The notes: generated from the letters alone by a model not told the origin. Shown: positions 15,840 to 24,321, numbered from the stretch's first letter. The stretch: DNA of 49,945 nt from an uncultured Opitutales bacterium (GCA_944389885.1 CALXNZ010000019.1:1-49945); one strand, 5' to 3'. Made by a program: numbers and translations.

Positions 15840-17504
15840 TTACTCTTTCGTGGCCTCGTCGAGAATGTCGCCGAGAGATGTGAGATCCTGGTCTTTGCGA
15901 ATTTTTTCAAAGGCTGCAACCTCTTCGGCAAGCTTTTCCGCATCGTATTGGGCGGCCTTTATGGAGAGGCCTATGCGGCGTTCGTCGCGATCAATCTTCA
16001 CGACCCTCGCTTTTACGATGTCGCCAACCTTGAGGTGATCCTTGATTTTCTCAACGTGGTCCTCAGATATTTGGCTGATATGAACCAATCCGTCGATATC
16101 GTTTTGGAGTTCGATAAACGCGCCGTAATTGGTAATCTTGCTGACTTTTCCTTCGACGAGATCGCCGACCTTGAAGAGGCTGTCGATTTCTTCCCACGGA
16201 TCGGCAGAAAGCTGCTTTATGCCGAGAGATATGCGCTGGTTTTCAGGGTCAACCAAAAGCACGATTGCGTCAACCTCGTCGCCCTTCTTAAGCATTTCCG
16301 ATGGGTGGTTGATTTTGCGCGTCCAGCTCATATCGGAGACGTGCACCATGCCGTCGATGCCTTCCTCCAATTCGATGAATGCCCCATAAGTCGTAAGGTT
16401 GCGAACTTTTCCGCGGACATGGGCGCCCACAGGATAGTTGTGCACAACCATTTCCCACGGATTTTCTTCGAGCTGACGCAAGCCGAGGGATATTTTTTGT
16501 TCTTCTTTATTGATGCTGAGTACAACCGCTTCTACATCGTCGCCAACTTTGAGGACTTCGGAGGGCTTTGTAATGCGCTTCGTCCACGAAAATTCGGTGA
16601 TGTGAACCAGGCCTTCCACTCCTTCTTCAAGTTCGATGAACGCGCCGTAATTGACGAGATTCACGACTTTTCCGCGGACGCGCACCCCTACGGGATATTT
16701 GCGCTCTATATTTTCCCACGGATTAGAAGTGGTTTGCTTGAGGCCGAGAGATACGCGCTCGCGCTCCGAATCAACTTCTATAATCATTACTGAAATTTCT
16801 TCGCCCACTTTAACCATTTCTGATGGGTGGGAAATTCTGCCCCAGCTCATATCAGTGATATGGAGGAGGCCGTCGAGGCCGTCGAGGTCTATAAATGCGC
16901 CGTAATCCGTGATATTTTTCACTACGCCCTTGCGGATATCTCCGGGCTTAACTTCGGAGAGAAGCTTGCGACGTTTTTCCGCGCGCTGTTCCTCTATGAG
17001 TTCGCGGCGTGAGACTACGATGTTTTTGCGCTCAACATTGATTTTTACTACTTTAAAGTCGTAGGTTTGCCCGACATACTGGTCGAGATTTTTGGGCGGT
17101 TGAACGTCGATTTGAGAGGCCGGGAGGAATGAATCCACGCCAATGCTGACAATGAGGCCTCCTTTTACCTTACTTTTTACTCTGCCCGGCAATACAGCTC
17201 CTTCTTTGCAATTTGCCAGGATTTCCTCCCAATTTTTCTTTTGTTGGGCTTTGTCGTAGGATATTACGGGATTTCCCTCTTTATCTTCGAGTTTCTCGAG
17301 AAGGACTTCAATTTCTTGCCCCGCTTGAATATCGTTAATATCCACGAATTCATTTACCGGCACGACGCCTTCGCTTTTTCCGCCAATATCAACTACCACT
17401 TCGTTTTGGCGGATTTCGATTACTTTGCCCTTTACGATAGAGCCCTGTTTGAGTTCGGCAAAACTGCTGTTGGCCAACAGTTCTTCCATTATGTTGTTAG
17501 ACAT
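15840..17504 (-). CDS. rpsA: 30S ribosomal protein S1
   Basis: A 554-residue protein with six S1/OB-fold repeats, the standard length for Gram-negative S1. The repeats begin near residues 20, 103, 188, 275, 362 and 449. The last four carry the strong RNA-binding pattern GxVxNxxxYGAFIxLxxxxxGLxHIxxxSW. S1 helps the 30S subunit bind and unfold mRNA, especially where Shine-Dalgarno sequences are weak, which is the case for many genes here. The ATG at 17504 has AAGGA 5 bases upstream. It is flanked by its own promoter and a strong terminator, so it is probably monocistronic. The first two repeats are more divergent, as usual. Confidence 0.97.
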   Translation of the reverse strand: MSNNIMEELLANSSFAELKQGSIVKGKVIEIRQNEVVVDIGGKSEGVVPVNEFVDINDIQAGQEIEVLLEKLEDKEGNPVISYDKAQQKKNWEEILANCKEGAVLPGRVKSKVKGGLIVSIGVDSFLPASQIDVQPPKNLDQYVGQTYDFKVVKINVERKNIVVSRRELIEEQRAEKRRKLLSEVKPGDIRKGVVKNITDYGAFIDLDGLDGLLHITDMSWGRISHPSEMVKVGEEISVMIIEVDSERERVSLGLKQTTSNPWENIERKYPVGVRVRGKVVNLVNYGAFIELEEGVEGLVHITEFSWTKRITKPSEVLKVGDDVEAVVLSINKEEQKISLGLRQLEENPWEMVVHNYPVGAHVRGKVRNLTTYGAFIELEEGIDGMVHVSDMSWTRKINHPSEMLKKGDEVDAIVLLVDPENQRISLGIKQLSADPWEEIDSLFKVGDLVEGKVSKITNYGAFIELQNDIDGLVHISQISEDHVEKIKDHLKVGDIVKARVVKIDRDERRIGLSIKAAQYDAEKLAEEVAAFEKIRKDQDLTSLGDILDEATKE

Positions 17505-17554
17505 TATATTCCTTGTGTCGTCAAGACTCCCATTGGAGAGATGACGGGTTGATT

Positions 17555-17584
17555 GTTATAGTTTTATCTTTTGCGAAGATGCAA
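17555..17584 (-). promoter_or_regulatory. Candidate sigma70 promoter for rpsA
   Basis: On the minus strand a TTGCAT -35 (17584-17579) and a TATAAC -10 (17560-17555) are 18 bases apart, about 50 bases before the rpsA ATG. Confidence 0.55.
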
Positions 17585-17683
17585 AAGATGTTAAATAAAG
17601 GCGTTATAGTTTTCAGATAAGGCGGCTGCTTGCAAGCGTTTTTTAAGATTTTTTAGCCGAATGAGACATTTTGGATTTGCGGG

Positions 17684-17719
17684 CAAAAAAAGCGGCTCCC
17701 CGAATTTGGGAAACCGCTT
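17684..17719 (-). terminator. Rho-independent terminator after the first PEP-CTERM gene
   Basis: Arms 17690-17701 (AAGCGGCTCCCC) and 17708-17719 (GGGAAACCGCTT) pair except at two positions. A minus-strand T-run follows (plus AAAAAA before 17690). Confidence 0.75.
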
Positions 17720-17740
17720 CTGTTTAAATATTAGAAATAA

Positions 17741-19138
17741 CTACTTTCTTCTGCGGCAAGCTGCAAAAGCGATAACAAACAAACCTAAAATCGCCGCGCA
17801 AGTAGAAGATTCAGGAATTGCGGGGCCGGCTACGACAAAATTTGCAACACTTTCGGGAGACCAATCTACATTGTTGCCTTCGGAATCTTGAAACAGCCTT
17901 ATGAAGGCGGCCTGTGCGGCTTCGTCGCTTTCATAACCTGCCATTACTATGGTGGCGCCTTCTCTAATAAGAACGAGGTCGCTTGCCGAAGCAACAGTAG
18001 AAGAGTCTGCTTCAAAAAGAATGTTAACTTGGTCTGTAAGCGTTAAAGTTATTCCATCTGTAAGTTCCAAAAGGCCTCCGTCTTTTATGTCTATAGCCCC
18101 GCCCGTCAGTATAGAGTCCACAGTGAGTTTCGCCGAAACTTCGTGGGCTGTTATCGTGAAAGTATCACCCGCCCCGAGCATTAACCCTTTATTAATGGAA
18201 CTATCTCTATCGTTGCTGAAAATTTCGCCGCTACCCAAGAGCGTATTTATATTTTCTCCCGCGCTTGCGATGTCAGAAACATTAAATGATACTCCGTTTA
18301 CCGTAGCACCCCTAAAATCTGTGGATTTTAAAGTATTTCTTGCGCTGTCAATCCAAACATAAGGATAATCAGATCGTACAGTAATTTTCGCATCTTTGGC
18401 ACTCAATCCGTCGATGATATTTCCGTTCGAGGTAAATGCAAAGCCGTTGGGTGTATTTACCTCAATATTGTCCATGTTGACATTTTTTACGTCCTTGTTG
18501 AAATCTATTGCGGCGCCTATATTGGCAACGCTAATCTTGGCGGAAGTTAGATTTATATTTTCGGCAACACTGTCATCGCCGCCGAGTCCGCCAATGCGCA
18601 AACCGTATCCCGCATGAGTTTCGTCCGTGCTCTGCTGAATTTCCACATTGGAAAAATTTAAGTTCTTTACGGATCCTAACAAGTTGACCGCTACATACTC
18701 ATATCCATTCGGATTTTCTGCCGTATGCGAAAACTTAGAACCTGAAAAATCCACATTTTCCAATCTTGAATCGCTATATAAAAGGAATGCACTAAGGCTT
18801 GAATAAAGTGAACTTGCAAAGTAAGTGCTATTTGAAAAATTGCTGTTTTTAACCGTCGAATTTGCAATGGTAAGAGCTGAAAACGCCAATGATCCGGGAT
18901 ACTTTACGGGATTTCTGCCGCTGCTGTCTTTTGCGTCAACACCCGAAGTTTTGTTGGAATAGTCAAGCCCGTCCCACGTATTGTTCTCAAAGATAGTGAA
19001 ACCTTTACTATCCGTATATATGCCATTTTCATCGTAAGAGTAGCCCCCTCCGTCTCCAGTTGGATATTGCCATTCTTGTGCAAAAGAAATTGCCGCAAAC
19101 GAAAAAATAGTTATGCAGATTGTCAGAAGTTTTTTCAT
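17741..19138 (-). CDS. Secreted PEP-CTERM surface protein with pentapeptide-like repeats
   Basis: A 465-residue protein. Signal peptide MKKLLTICITIFSFAAISFA is followed by an aromatic/Gly-rich start. Residues ~90-290 carry degenerate beta-helix repeats of the type xVKNxNFSNSxx (for example STVKNSNFSNSTYF, SRLENVDFSGSKF, GSVKNLNFSNVEI, KNVNMDNIEV). A C-terminal sorting tail reads IPESSTCAAILGLFV, a hydrophobic stretch, then CRRRK. Such tails direct PEP-CTERM proteins to an exosortase that cleaves and releases or anchors them; the motif here is PESST rather than PEP. No exosortase is encoded in the window. The body matches no catalytic family I know. It has a strong promoter, its own terminator, and a 3' tag shared with the next gene. 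Confidence 0.8.
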   Translation of the reverse strand: MKKLLTICITIFSFAAISFAQEWQYPTGDGGGYSYDENGIYTDSKGFTIFENNTWDGLDYSNKTSGVDAKDSSGRNPVKYPGSLAFSALTIANSTVKNSNFSNSTYFASSLYSSLSAFLLYSDSRLENVDFSGSKFSHTAENPNGYEYVAVNLLGSVKNLNFSNVEIQQSTDETHAGYGLRIGGLGGDDSVAENINLTSAKISVANIGAAIDFNKDVKNVNMDNIEVNTPNGFAFTSNGNIIDGLSAKDAKITVRSDYPYVWIDSARNTLKSTDFRGATVNGVSFNVSDIASAGENINTLLGSGEIFSNDRDSSINKGLMLGAGDTFTITAHEVSAKLTVDSILTGGAIDIKDGGLLELTDGITLTLTDQVNILFEADSSTVASASDLVLIREGATIVMAGYESDEAAQAAFIRLFQDSEGNNVDWSPESVANFVVAGPAIPESSTCAAILGLFVIAFAACRRRK

Positions 19139-19173
19139 ATTTAGGACTTACATTTTCATTTTTAAAGGTTGTG

Positions 19174-19202
19174 ATATAAATCTAACAAGCTTTTCAAGTC
19201 AA
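19174..19202 (-). promoter_or_regulatory. Strong candidate sigma70 promoter of the first PEP-CTERM gene
   Basis: On the minus strand TTGACT (19202-19197) and TTATAT (19179-19174) are separated by exactly 17 bases. The expected start point lies about 30 bases before the ATG at 19138, giving a short leader with a weak ribosome-binding site. Confidence 0.65.
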
Positions 19203-19204
19203 GC

Positions 19205-19222
19205 TTTTAACAGTTGTTAAAA
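19205..19222. repeat. 18-base palindrome beside the PEP-CTERM promoter
   Basis: TTTTAACAGTTGTTAAAA is a perfect inverted repeat (8 bp arms, 2-base centre). Its edge is 2 bases upstream of the -35 box of the promoter at 19174-19202, a position suited to an activator or repressor site. It lacks the features of a terminator. Confidence 0.55.
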
Positions 19223-19534
19223 AAATTATTCGATTGCATTAAAACGTTTATATTGAGTTGAGAACAACATAAGGCTCTTACAATCGCTTCCATTCATATA
19301 TTCCTTCCTTTTTAACACTCATTGTCGCAATTTTACACTGCAAAAAAATTTTCGATAGCGAATAAGAGCCTCGCCGACAAATCACCAGTTATAGGCGATT
19401 TAGATGTTGCAGACTAATGTATGTTTTATTATATGCCTAAAAGTTTCAAAACCTTTCGCGCTCCACTGCATATATGCTCAACGACAGGAAATCTCATATT
19501 CTTTCACAAGCGCAAAATTTGATTACCATAAACT

Positions 19535-19562
19535 AAAAGGACTTTCCAGAATTGGAAAGTCC
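19535..19562 (-). terminator. Rho-independent terminator after the second PEP-CTERM gene
   Basis: A perfect 9-bp stem GGACTTTCC (19539-19547)/GGAAAGTCC (19554-19562) with a 6-base loop is followed on the minus strand by TTTT (plus AAAA at 19535-19538). It lies about 40 bases past the stop codon. Confidence 0.85.
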
Positions 19563-19602
19563 CTGTGAGAATTATCTTAACAAGTTTAAATCGCTGCAAT
19601 CT

Positions 19603-21072
19603 CTACTTTCTTTTGCGGTAAATTGCAAAAGCGATAACAAACAAGCCGAAAATCGCCGCGCAAGTAGAGGATTCAGGAATTTGAGTTCCCAGGTTAAATG
19701 AAATCGAGCCGTCCTCTCCGTAATTAAGATCGGTAGTCGACCATTCCTGGTTGCTTGAGTCAACAACAGTAAGAGCGGTATTGTTTTCTTTCATTGAAGC
19801 CAACACTACGCTTGTATTGTCGCCAAAAACAGAATTTAAATCGAGATAATTTGGATCTCCCGCAGAAAAATCAGAAGACGATATCAGGGTCAACGTGTCG
19901 AATTTAGAGCCTTGCGTCATGGTGAGTTGGGCTTGCCCATCGGCAAGCAAAGCCGTTTCATTTAATTCAACGACCAACTTATTTATCGAGAAATCATTCG
20001 AAAACGCCACCTTGCTGTCTTTTGTAATTACAACGACATTGAGATCCTGTATCTCAAAAGCTTGGCCTTCGGCGGCCACAAAAGCCTGGCTCGAGTTTCC
20101 AATATAAAGAGTCTTGGTTCCGAGCAGAGAACAATCCGACGTTACTCTATTGCCTCCGGATATTACTCCTGCTATGTTAATATTGCTTCCGTCCCCGATT
20201 AAAGTAATATTTGTTCCGTTCGCGCTGCCGCCCTCGCCGGAATAACCGCCATACACATCGCCGAGTATGCTTCCGCCGCTGATTGTAATATTTGTGGAAC
20301 CCAAAATCTTGCCGGCAGTATCCCCGGCAACACCGCCGCCGTGGACGTTTCTATCTATTGTGCCGCCTGTTATATTGACATAAACATTCCCTTCAACAGT
20401 GCCGCCGTAGTTCGTCCCGGCATACACGTTTGAATATGTATTTTCCTCATAGGTTATGTGGCCTCCCATTATATTGAGATGCGTATCGCCCTTTATTATC
20501 GCGCCTTGCTGGGTAGTAATATAGCCGTAGATTGTCGGCTGCGAGGCCCCAGAATCGTTCGAGCCTATATTCAAGGTGTTGTCGCCGTAAATTACAACCA
20601 TTGGATCTGTCACCGCGTATTGTCCCAATCCTCCCAATATATTGCAATCTGCCGTCGTCTGGGTGCCCTTGCCAAGCACGCCGCCATTGATATTCATGGC
20701 AACATTTCCGTAAACGTTTGTTCCCACAACGGTTTGACCGAATATCTTTGTCTGAATCGTCCCCGAATTTACGTTTAACGTGATTGCATCGGCAGTCTTA
20801 TCTATAACGTTTGCACCGTCCCAATTATCGGTATAAACATCTCCCCCTGCGTTTAAGTTCAGGCTACCCTATATAGTATAAGGCGAATCTGAATCGCTAC
20901 CATTTACGTTTACCGTAATTTTCCCGCTTGTTGTTTCACCCGGCTGTACGATATTATAATCGGACACCGGTTCGGTTATATTTACGATAACGTCTCCATT
21001 TTGGGCCATTACAGTTCCCGCAAACACGGGAATTAATGAAACCGTATATAACAATGATTTTTTCATATTCAT
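19603..21072 (-). pseudogene. PEP-CTERM beta-helix surface protein interrupted by an in-frame TAG
   Basis: One minus-strand reading frame runs from ATG 21072 to the TAG at 19603, broken only by a TAG at codon 68. Before it lies a signal peptide (MKKSLLYTVSLIPVFAGTVMA) and a beta-rich start. After it 421 sense codons continue in the same frame with no other stop. These hold Gly/Asn-rich beta-helix repeats (NVAMNINGGVLGKG, NVYVNITGGTIDRNVHGG, NITISGGSILGDVYGGY) and end in the PEP-CTERM tail IPESSTCAAIFGLFV...RKRK. The 5' half alone would be a 67-residue secreted stub. The 3' half could start only at a GTG at 20727, without a signal peptide. The ATG at 21072 has GGGG 6 bases upstream. A recent nonsense mutation, sequencing error or readthrough all remain possible. 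Confidence 0.7.
20869..20871 (-). other. In-frame amber codon splitting the second PEP-CTERM gene
   Basis: The context is ATA TAG GGT, between PYTI and GSLNLNAGG. TAG is a genuine terminator elsewhere in the window (rnpA, the VC0807-like gene, the first PEP-CTERM gene), so general amber reassignment is excluded. Confidence 0.8.
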
Positions 21073-21087
21073 ATGAATCCCCATTAA

Positions 21088-21116
21088 AAAATAGAGTGGG
21101 ACATCTAATTCAACAA
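21088..21116 (-). promoter_or_regulatory. Candidate promoter of the second PEP-CTERM gene
   Basis: TTGTTG (21116-21111, minus strand) and TATTTT (21093-21088) are 17 bases apart. They lie just upstream of the GGGGATTCAT ribosome-binding region. Confidence 0.4.
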
Positions 21117-21169
21117 GGGTCCTTGTCTATACAAATATTCTAAAAAAGTTTATCCTGTAATGAGCTCTA

Positions 21170-21217
21170 CAATACTATGATGCTGAGACATGGAAATATA
21201 GCATCTGTATAGTATTG
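21170..21217. repeat. Inverted repeat upstream of the second PEP-CTERM gene
   Basis: CAATACTATGATGC (21170-21183) is repeated inverted at 21201-21217 with a 3-base insertion (GCATC-TGT-ATAGTATTG); the loop is 17 bases. No T-run follows, so a terminator is unlikely. It could be an operator pair or an RNA hairpin. Confidence 0.5.
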
Positions 21218-21267
21218 AATGAAATAACATATTTCCGCCAAAGCCATTTCAACATCAAAAGCGACAT

Positions 21268-21292
21268 AAAAAAAGGCCTAAATATTTAGGCC
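21268..21292 (-). terminator. Rho-independent terminator after the MGH1-like gene
   Basis: A perfect 18-base palindrome GGCCTAAATATTTAGGCC (21275-21292) is followed on the minus strand by seven T (plus A-run 21268-21274), 22 bases past the stop. Confidence 0.82.
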
Positions 21293-21313
21293 CTGAAAAA
21301 TTTTAAAAATTCA

Positions 21314-22918
21314 TTAAATTTCTATTTTTACTTTGCCGGGAGACTTTGACCGGAATACCTCGACGCCGTCAACATATACCGCGAATCCCGCTCCTTTGCC
21401 GTAGCGGGAGCCGTCCTTATCCCATAAAACAGATACCATTTTCCCCCTGAATGGAACTTCGTCAACGGCGAAAAATTCCCATGAATCCGGAGCCAAAGGC
21501 TCAACAATCAAACTCCCGTCAAGCTGCGGTTGTATGCCGACGAGACCGTTTATTATTAAATCGGCAAAGGTGGAGTGGTTATAGTCCTTGCCGCGCTCAA
21601 CCCAATTCGCCTCGGTATCCCAGCCGCCATTTTTCCAAGTTTTGAGGCGCGTGCGGGATATCCAATCGCCGTTGAAAGGATTTATATTCTCGTCTATCCA
21701 AAATACGGTTTTCCCGTCTTCGCGCGTGCGCCGGTGCGATTTAGCGTAAGTCATAAGCGCATCGAACCAATCGCTCTTGTCCAAAACGCCATTTGTTTGC
21801 CCGCCGCGCAAGAAATTTGCCATGGCCGACAGCGTTATCGACGTCGAATACGGCCAGACAGGCCCGTTCCACTGACATTCGTGCCCCACATAATTTATTT
21901 GGAAGAGCGGGCTGCGGCGCTCCAGGCTCGTGAGCCCAAAAGGCGCTTTAAATCCCTTCTCGTCTTTAATCTGAGCCCATGCCTCGGCATAATCGGCGGG
22001 AGCGAGATTAAAATACCAAGGAGTATAACCGTGCAGTTCTCGATGCGGAGAAAACACGTCGGCGCTTCCGTTTCGCGGAAGAACCTTATAAAACTTGGCC
22101 GAAGAATCCCACAGAATGAGATTCATATTTTTCTTCAATAGTTCGCCCTCCTTTGCATACGCCTCCGATTCCTCTTTTAAGCCGGACATTTCGGCTATTT
22201 TGGAAAGTGAGCCGCACTCCGAACACATATAGCTGTTTATGGTAGCCCTGTATCCCTGCCACTGCATGTGCAGCGAACCGGACGCCGAAAGCTCCATTCC
22301 GTCGGCGCCGTCGTTAATCCAAAACAATCCTTTTTTAGGGTCAAAATTGCGTTTCTTCCATGCGGCGTAATTTGCCTTTAGCTTGGGATACAAACGCTTT
22401 AAAAGCTCCGAATCTCCCGTCGCGGAATAAACGTCCATTGCGGAGGTCGCAAACCAAGCCGAATACGACCTTGGCCTGTCGGAGGAAAAGCACCAAAATG
22501 TTATGTAATCTTTTGCAATATCGCTATTGTGAAGCCATCTGGCTTCCCTGATATGGTGAGCGGACGCGCACGATATGGTATTGTGTTTCCCGCCCCAACC
22601 GACATTTGGCATAAATTCGGTGATTGTCCACCCGTCGTCTTCGGAATGCCTCAAATGCTTGCGGAAAGTCCACCACCTAAAATAATACACCTTCTTAAGC
22701 ATATCGTCGGGGCAATCAAAGCGGGGGATATTATTGAGCATAAATTCCTCGGCGGCGGCATTGGGAATTTTATTTTTGTACAACTCGTCGTCGTCCAAAT
22801 TAAACTCCTTAACGCTTTCAGATATGGCAGCGTCCCCCAATTTTTCCGGCATCACGGAAGCCGACAATCCCGCAGCGGAAATCAACAAAGCATAAAAAGC
22901 ATGAAGAATTCTATTCAT
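21314..22918 (-). CDS. Secreted (alpha/alpha)6-barrel glycosidase, MGH1/GH63-like
   Basis: A 534-residue protein with a signal peptide (MNRILHAFYALLISAAGLSA). The body shows the six-hairpin fold typical of GH15/37/63 relatives: YYFRWWTFRKHLRH, GGKHNTISCASAHHIREARWL, LFWINDGADGMELSAS, the Trp/Pro-rich CQWNGPVWPYSTS and the late NWVERGKDYNHSTFADLIING. The C-terminus (~450-534) is a beta domain (GSLIVEPLAPDSWEFF). MGH1-like enzymes hydrolyse mannosyl or glucosyl linkages. The Asp of NDGADGME and a Glu near the C-terminal part are candidate catalytic acids by family analogy only; the substrate is unknown. It is divergent from the WbsX-like gene 85 bases away, so the pair may share regulation. Confidence 0.72.
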   Translation of the reverse strand: MNRILHAFYALLISAAGLSASVMPEKLGDAAISESVKEFNLDDDELYKNKIPNAAAEEFMLNNIPRFDCPDDMLKKVYYFRWWTFRKHLRHSEDDGWTITEFMPNVGWGGKHNTISCASAHHIREARWLHNSDIAKDYITFWCFSSDRPRSYSAWFATSAMDVYSATGDSELLKRLYPKLKANYAAWKKRNFDPKKGLFWINDGADGMELSASGSLHMQWQGYRATINSYMCSECGSLSKIAEMSGLKEESEAYAKEGELLKKNMNLILWDSSAKFYKVLPRNGSADVFSPHRELHGYTPWYFNLAPADYAEAWAQIKDEKGFKAPFGLTSLERRSPLFQINYVGHECQWNGPVWPYSTSITLSAMANFLRGGQTNGVLDKSDWFDALMTYAKSHRRTREDGKTVFWIDENINPFNGDWISRTRLKTWKNGGWDTEANWVERGKDYNHSTFADLIINGLVGIQPQLDGSLIVEPLAPDSWEFFAVDEVPFRGKMVSVLWDKDGSRYGKGAGFAVYVDGVEVFRSKSPGKVKIEI

Positions 22919-22936
22919 AATGATTTCTTTACAATA

Positions 22937-22958
22937 TTGAGAATATTTGTAAACTCAA
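22937..22958. promoter_or_regulatory. Possible shared operator between divergent glycan genes
   Basis: TTGAG-N12-CTCAA (22937-22941/22954-22958) lies midway in the 85-base gap between the two divergent secreted-protein genes. On the minus strand TTGAGT (22958-22953) with TATTGT 16 bases downstream could be a promoter, so a protein bound here would cover it. Confidence 0.38.
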
Positions 22959-23003
22959 AACTTAAAACATTTCCATATAAAATTGAATTTTTATCATAAA
23001 AAT

Positions 23004-24203
23004 ATGACAAAAACCTTTTTATTGCCGCTCTTGTTTATACTATGCGCCGCAACGCCGCTATTTGCCAATAAATACGATATCGCCGCCTTTGTATGGCCGG
23101 CATATCAGGCAGAACCGCGATGGAAAGAATTAGGAATATTCTCCCACGGAACAGGCGAATGGCAGAGCGTCTATGAAGCGGTTGCCAAGACGGAAGGGCA
23201 CAAACAGCCAAAGATTCCGCTATGGGGATACGAAAGAGACGACGACCCCATCGCCGTTGCGCGCCAGATAGACGCGGCCCTCGCCGCCGGAATAAATGTT
23301 TTCATTTACGATTGGTATTGGTATAAGGGCAGGCCTTTTCTTGAAAACGCCCTAAATAACGGATTTCTAAAAGCCCCGAATAACGGGCGCATGAAATTCT
23401 TCATAATGTGGGCCAACCATCACGTCAACAACTACTGGGACAATACCAAATCTAAGAAATCAACTCCACAGCCAATTTGGGACGGCCGCATAAGTCTCGA
23501 CGAATTTAAATCCATAGCCAAGCGCTCTCTCGACATGTATTTCAAAAAGCCCAACTACTATACCATAGACGGCAAGCCGGTTTATGGAATATATGAGCTC
23601 GACACTTTTGTGGACGGCGTTGGAGGAGCAGAAAAAGCCAAAGAAGCTATAGAATATCTTAGGGAAATATGCCGCGACGCAGGTTTCAAAGGTGCCCACG
23701 TCATGGTCATTGCGCGCTTTCCCGACACAATAAAAGGCGGAATCCCCAATGTAAAAAATCCAACGGCTAAAGATATTGCAGCCTACTTAGGCATAGACAG
23801 TTTCACCACATACAACTGGGTTCATATCTCGGGGGATAAGGGCGAATACAAAGATTGGGCAGAAAAGAGCCTAAACGCTTTCGACACTCTCTCTGAAAAA
23901 GTGGGAATCCCCTATTTTGCGAACGTGTCGGTGGGCTGGGACAACAATGCCAGATTCCCGAAAGATTTTCTATCGCCTATGGTCGTCAATTCAAATCCCG
24001 ATGACTATGCAAACGCCCTTGAAAAAGCCTTAAAATGGGCGGACTCGCACAATCCGCAGCTTCCTAAACTCATAACTGTAAACTCTTGGAACGAGTGGAC
24101 TGAAGGCTCGTACCTCATGCCAGATACTGACTTCGGATACGGATACTTGAACGCCACGCGCAAGGTTCTCGACAAGCATAAGGCAGATTGCCAAAAGCAA
24201 TAA
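23004..24203 (+). CDS. Secreted WbsX/GH99-like glycan-active protein
   Basis: A 399-residue protein with signal peptide MTKTFLLPLLFILCAATPLFA. KYDIAAFVWPAYQAEPRW opens the mature protein. GINVFIYDWYWYKGRPFLENAL and the closing ITVNSWNEWTEGSYLMPD are hallmarks of the WbsX (PF14307) and GH99-related clan, with Glu residues in the NEWTE segment likely to be functional. WbsX was named from O-antigen loci, but secreted Verrucomicrobia/Bacteroidetes versions are thought to act on polysaccharides. I use the ATG at 23004, where the signal peptide begins; a TTG 21 bases upstream is also in frame. There is no clear ribosome-binding site. Confidence 0.82.
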   Translation: MTKTFLLPLLFILCAATPLFANKYDIAAFVWPAYQAEPRWKELGIFSHGTGEWQSVYEAVAKTEGHKQPKIPLWGYERDDDPIAVARQIDAALAAGINVFIYDWYWYKGRPFLENALNNGFLKAPNNGRMKFFIMWANHHVNNYWDNTKSKKSTPQPIWDGRISLDEFKSIAKRSLDMYFKKPNYYTIDGKPVYGIYELDTFVDGVGGAEKAKEAIEYLREICRDAGFKGAHVMVIARFPDTIKGGIPNVKNPTAKDIAAYLGIDSFTTYNWVHISGDKGEYKDWAEKSLNAFDTLSEKVGIPYFANVSVGWDNNARFPKDFLSPMVVNSNPDDYANALEKALKWADSHNPQLPKLITVNSWNEWTEGSYLMPDTDFGYGYLNATRKVLDKHKADCQKQ

Positions 24204-24321
24204 AGCGATAAGCCCGCCGCGCACACTCGACGCACATATAGTGTAATTTTTATTTTGGCAATTAACCCGTTGCGGGGCTTCTCGGACTTTACCAACATGT
24301 AAAGTGCTTTTAATAAAAAAT

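Larger units (their letters stand above)
19139..19602. other. 464-base intergenic region between the two PEP-CTERM genes
   Basis: AT-rich. It holds the strong promoter of the downstream PEP-CTERM gene (19174-19202), an 18-base palindrome (19205-19222), a direct repeat AAGCTTTT (19187-19194 and 19201-19208) and the terminator of the upstream gene (19535-19562). Between about 19223 and 19534 I see no credible gene, RNA or further structure. Confidence 0.6.

Noticed and set aside
15948-16793. 281-codon open frame antisense to rpsA
   Set aside because: It is the mirror of a highly conserved gene; its composition has no family match and it has no ribosome-binding site.
19603-21072. Genome-wide amber (TAG) reassignment
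   Set aside because: rnpA, the VC0807-like gene and both PEP-CTERM genes end properly at TAG, so it is a normal stop codon here.
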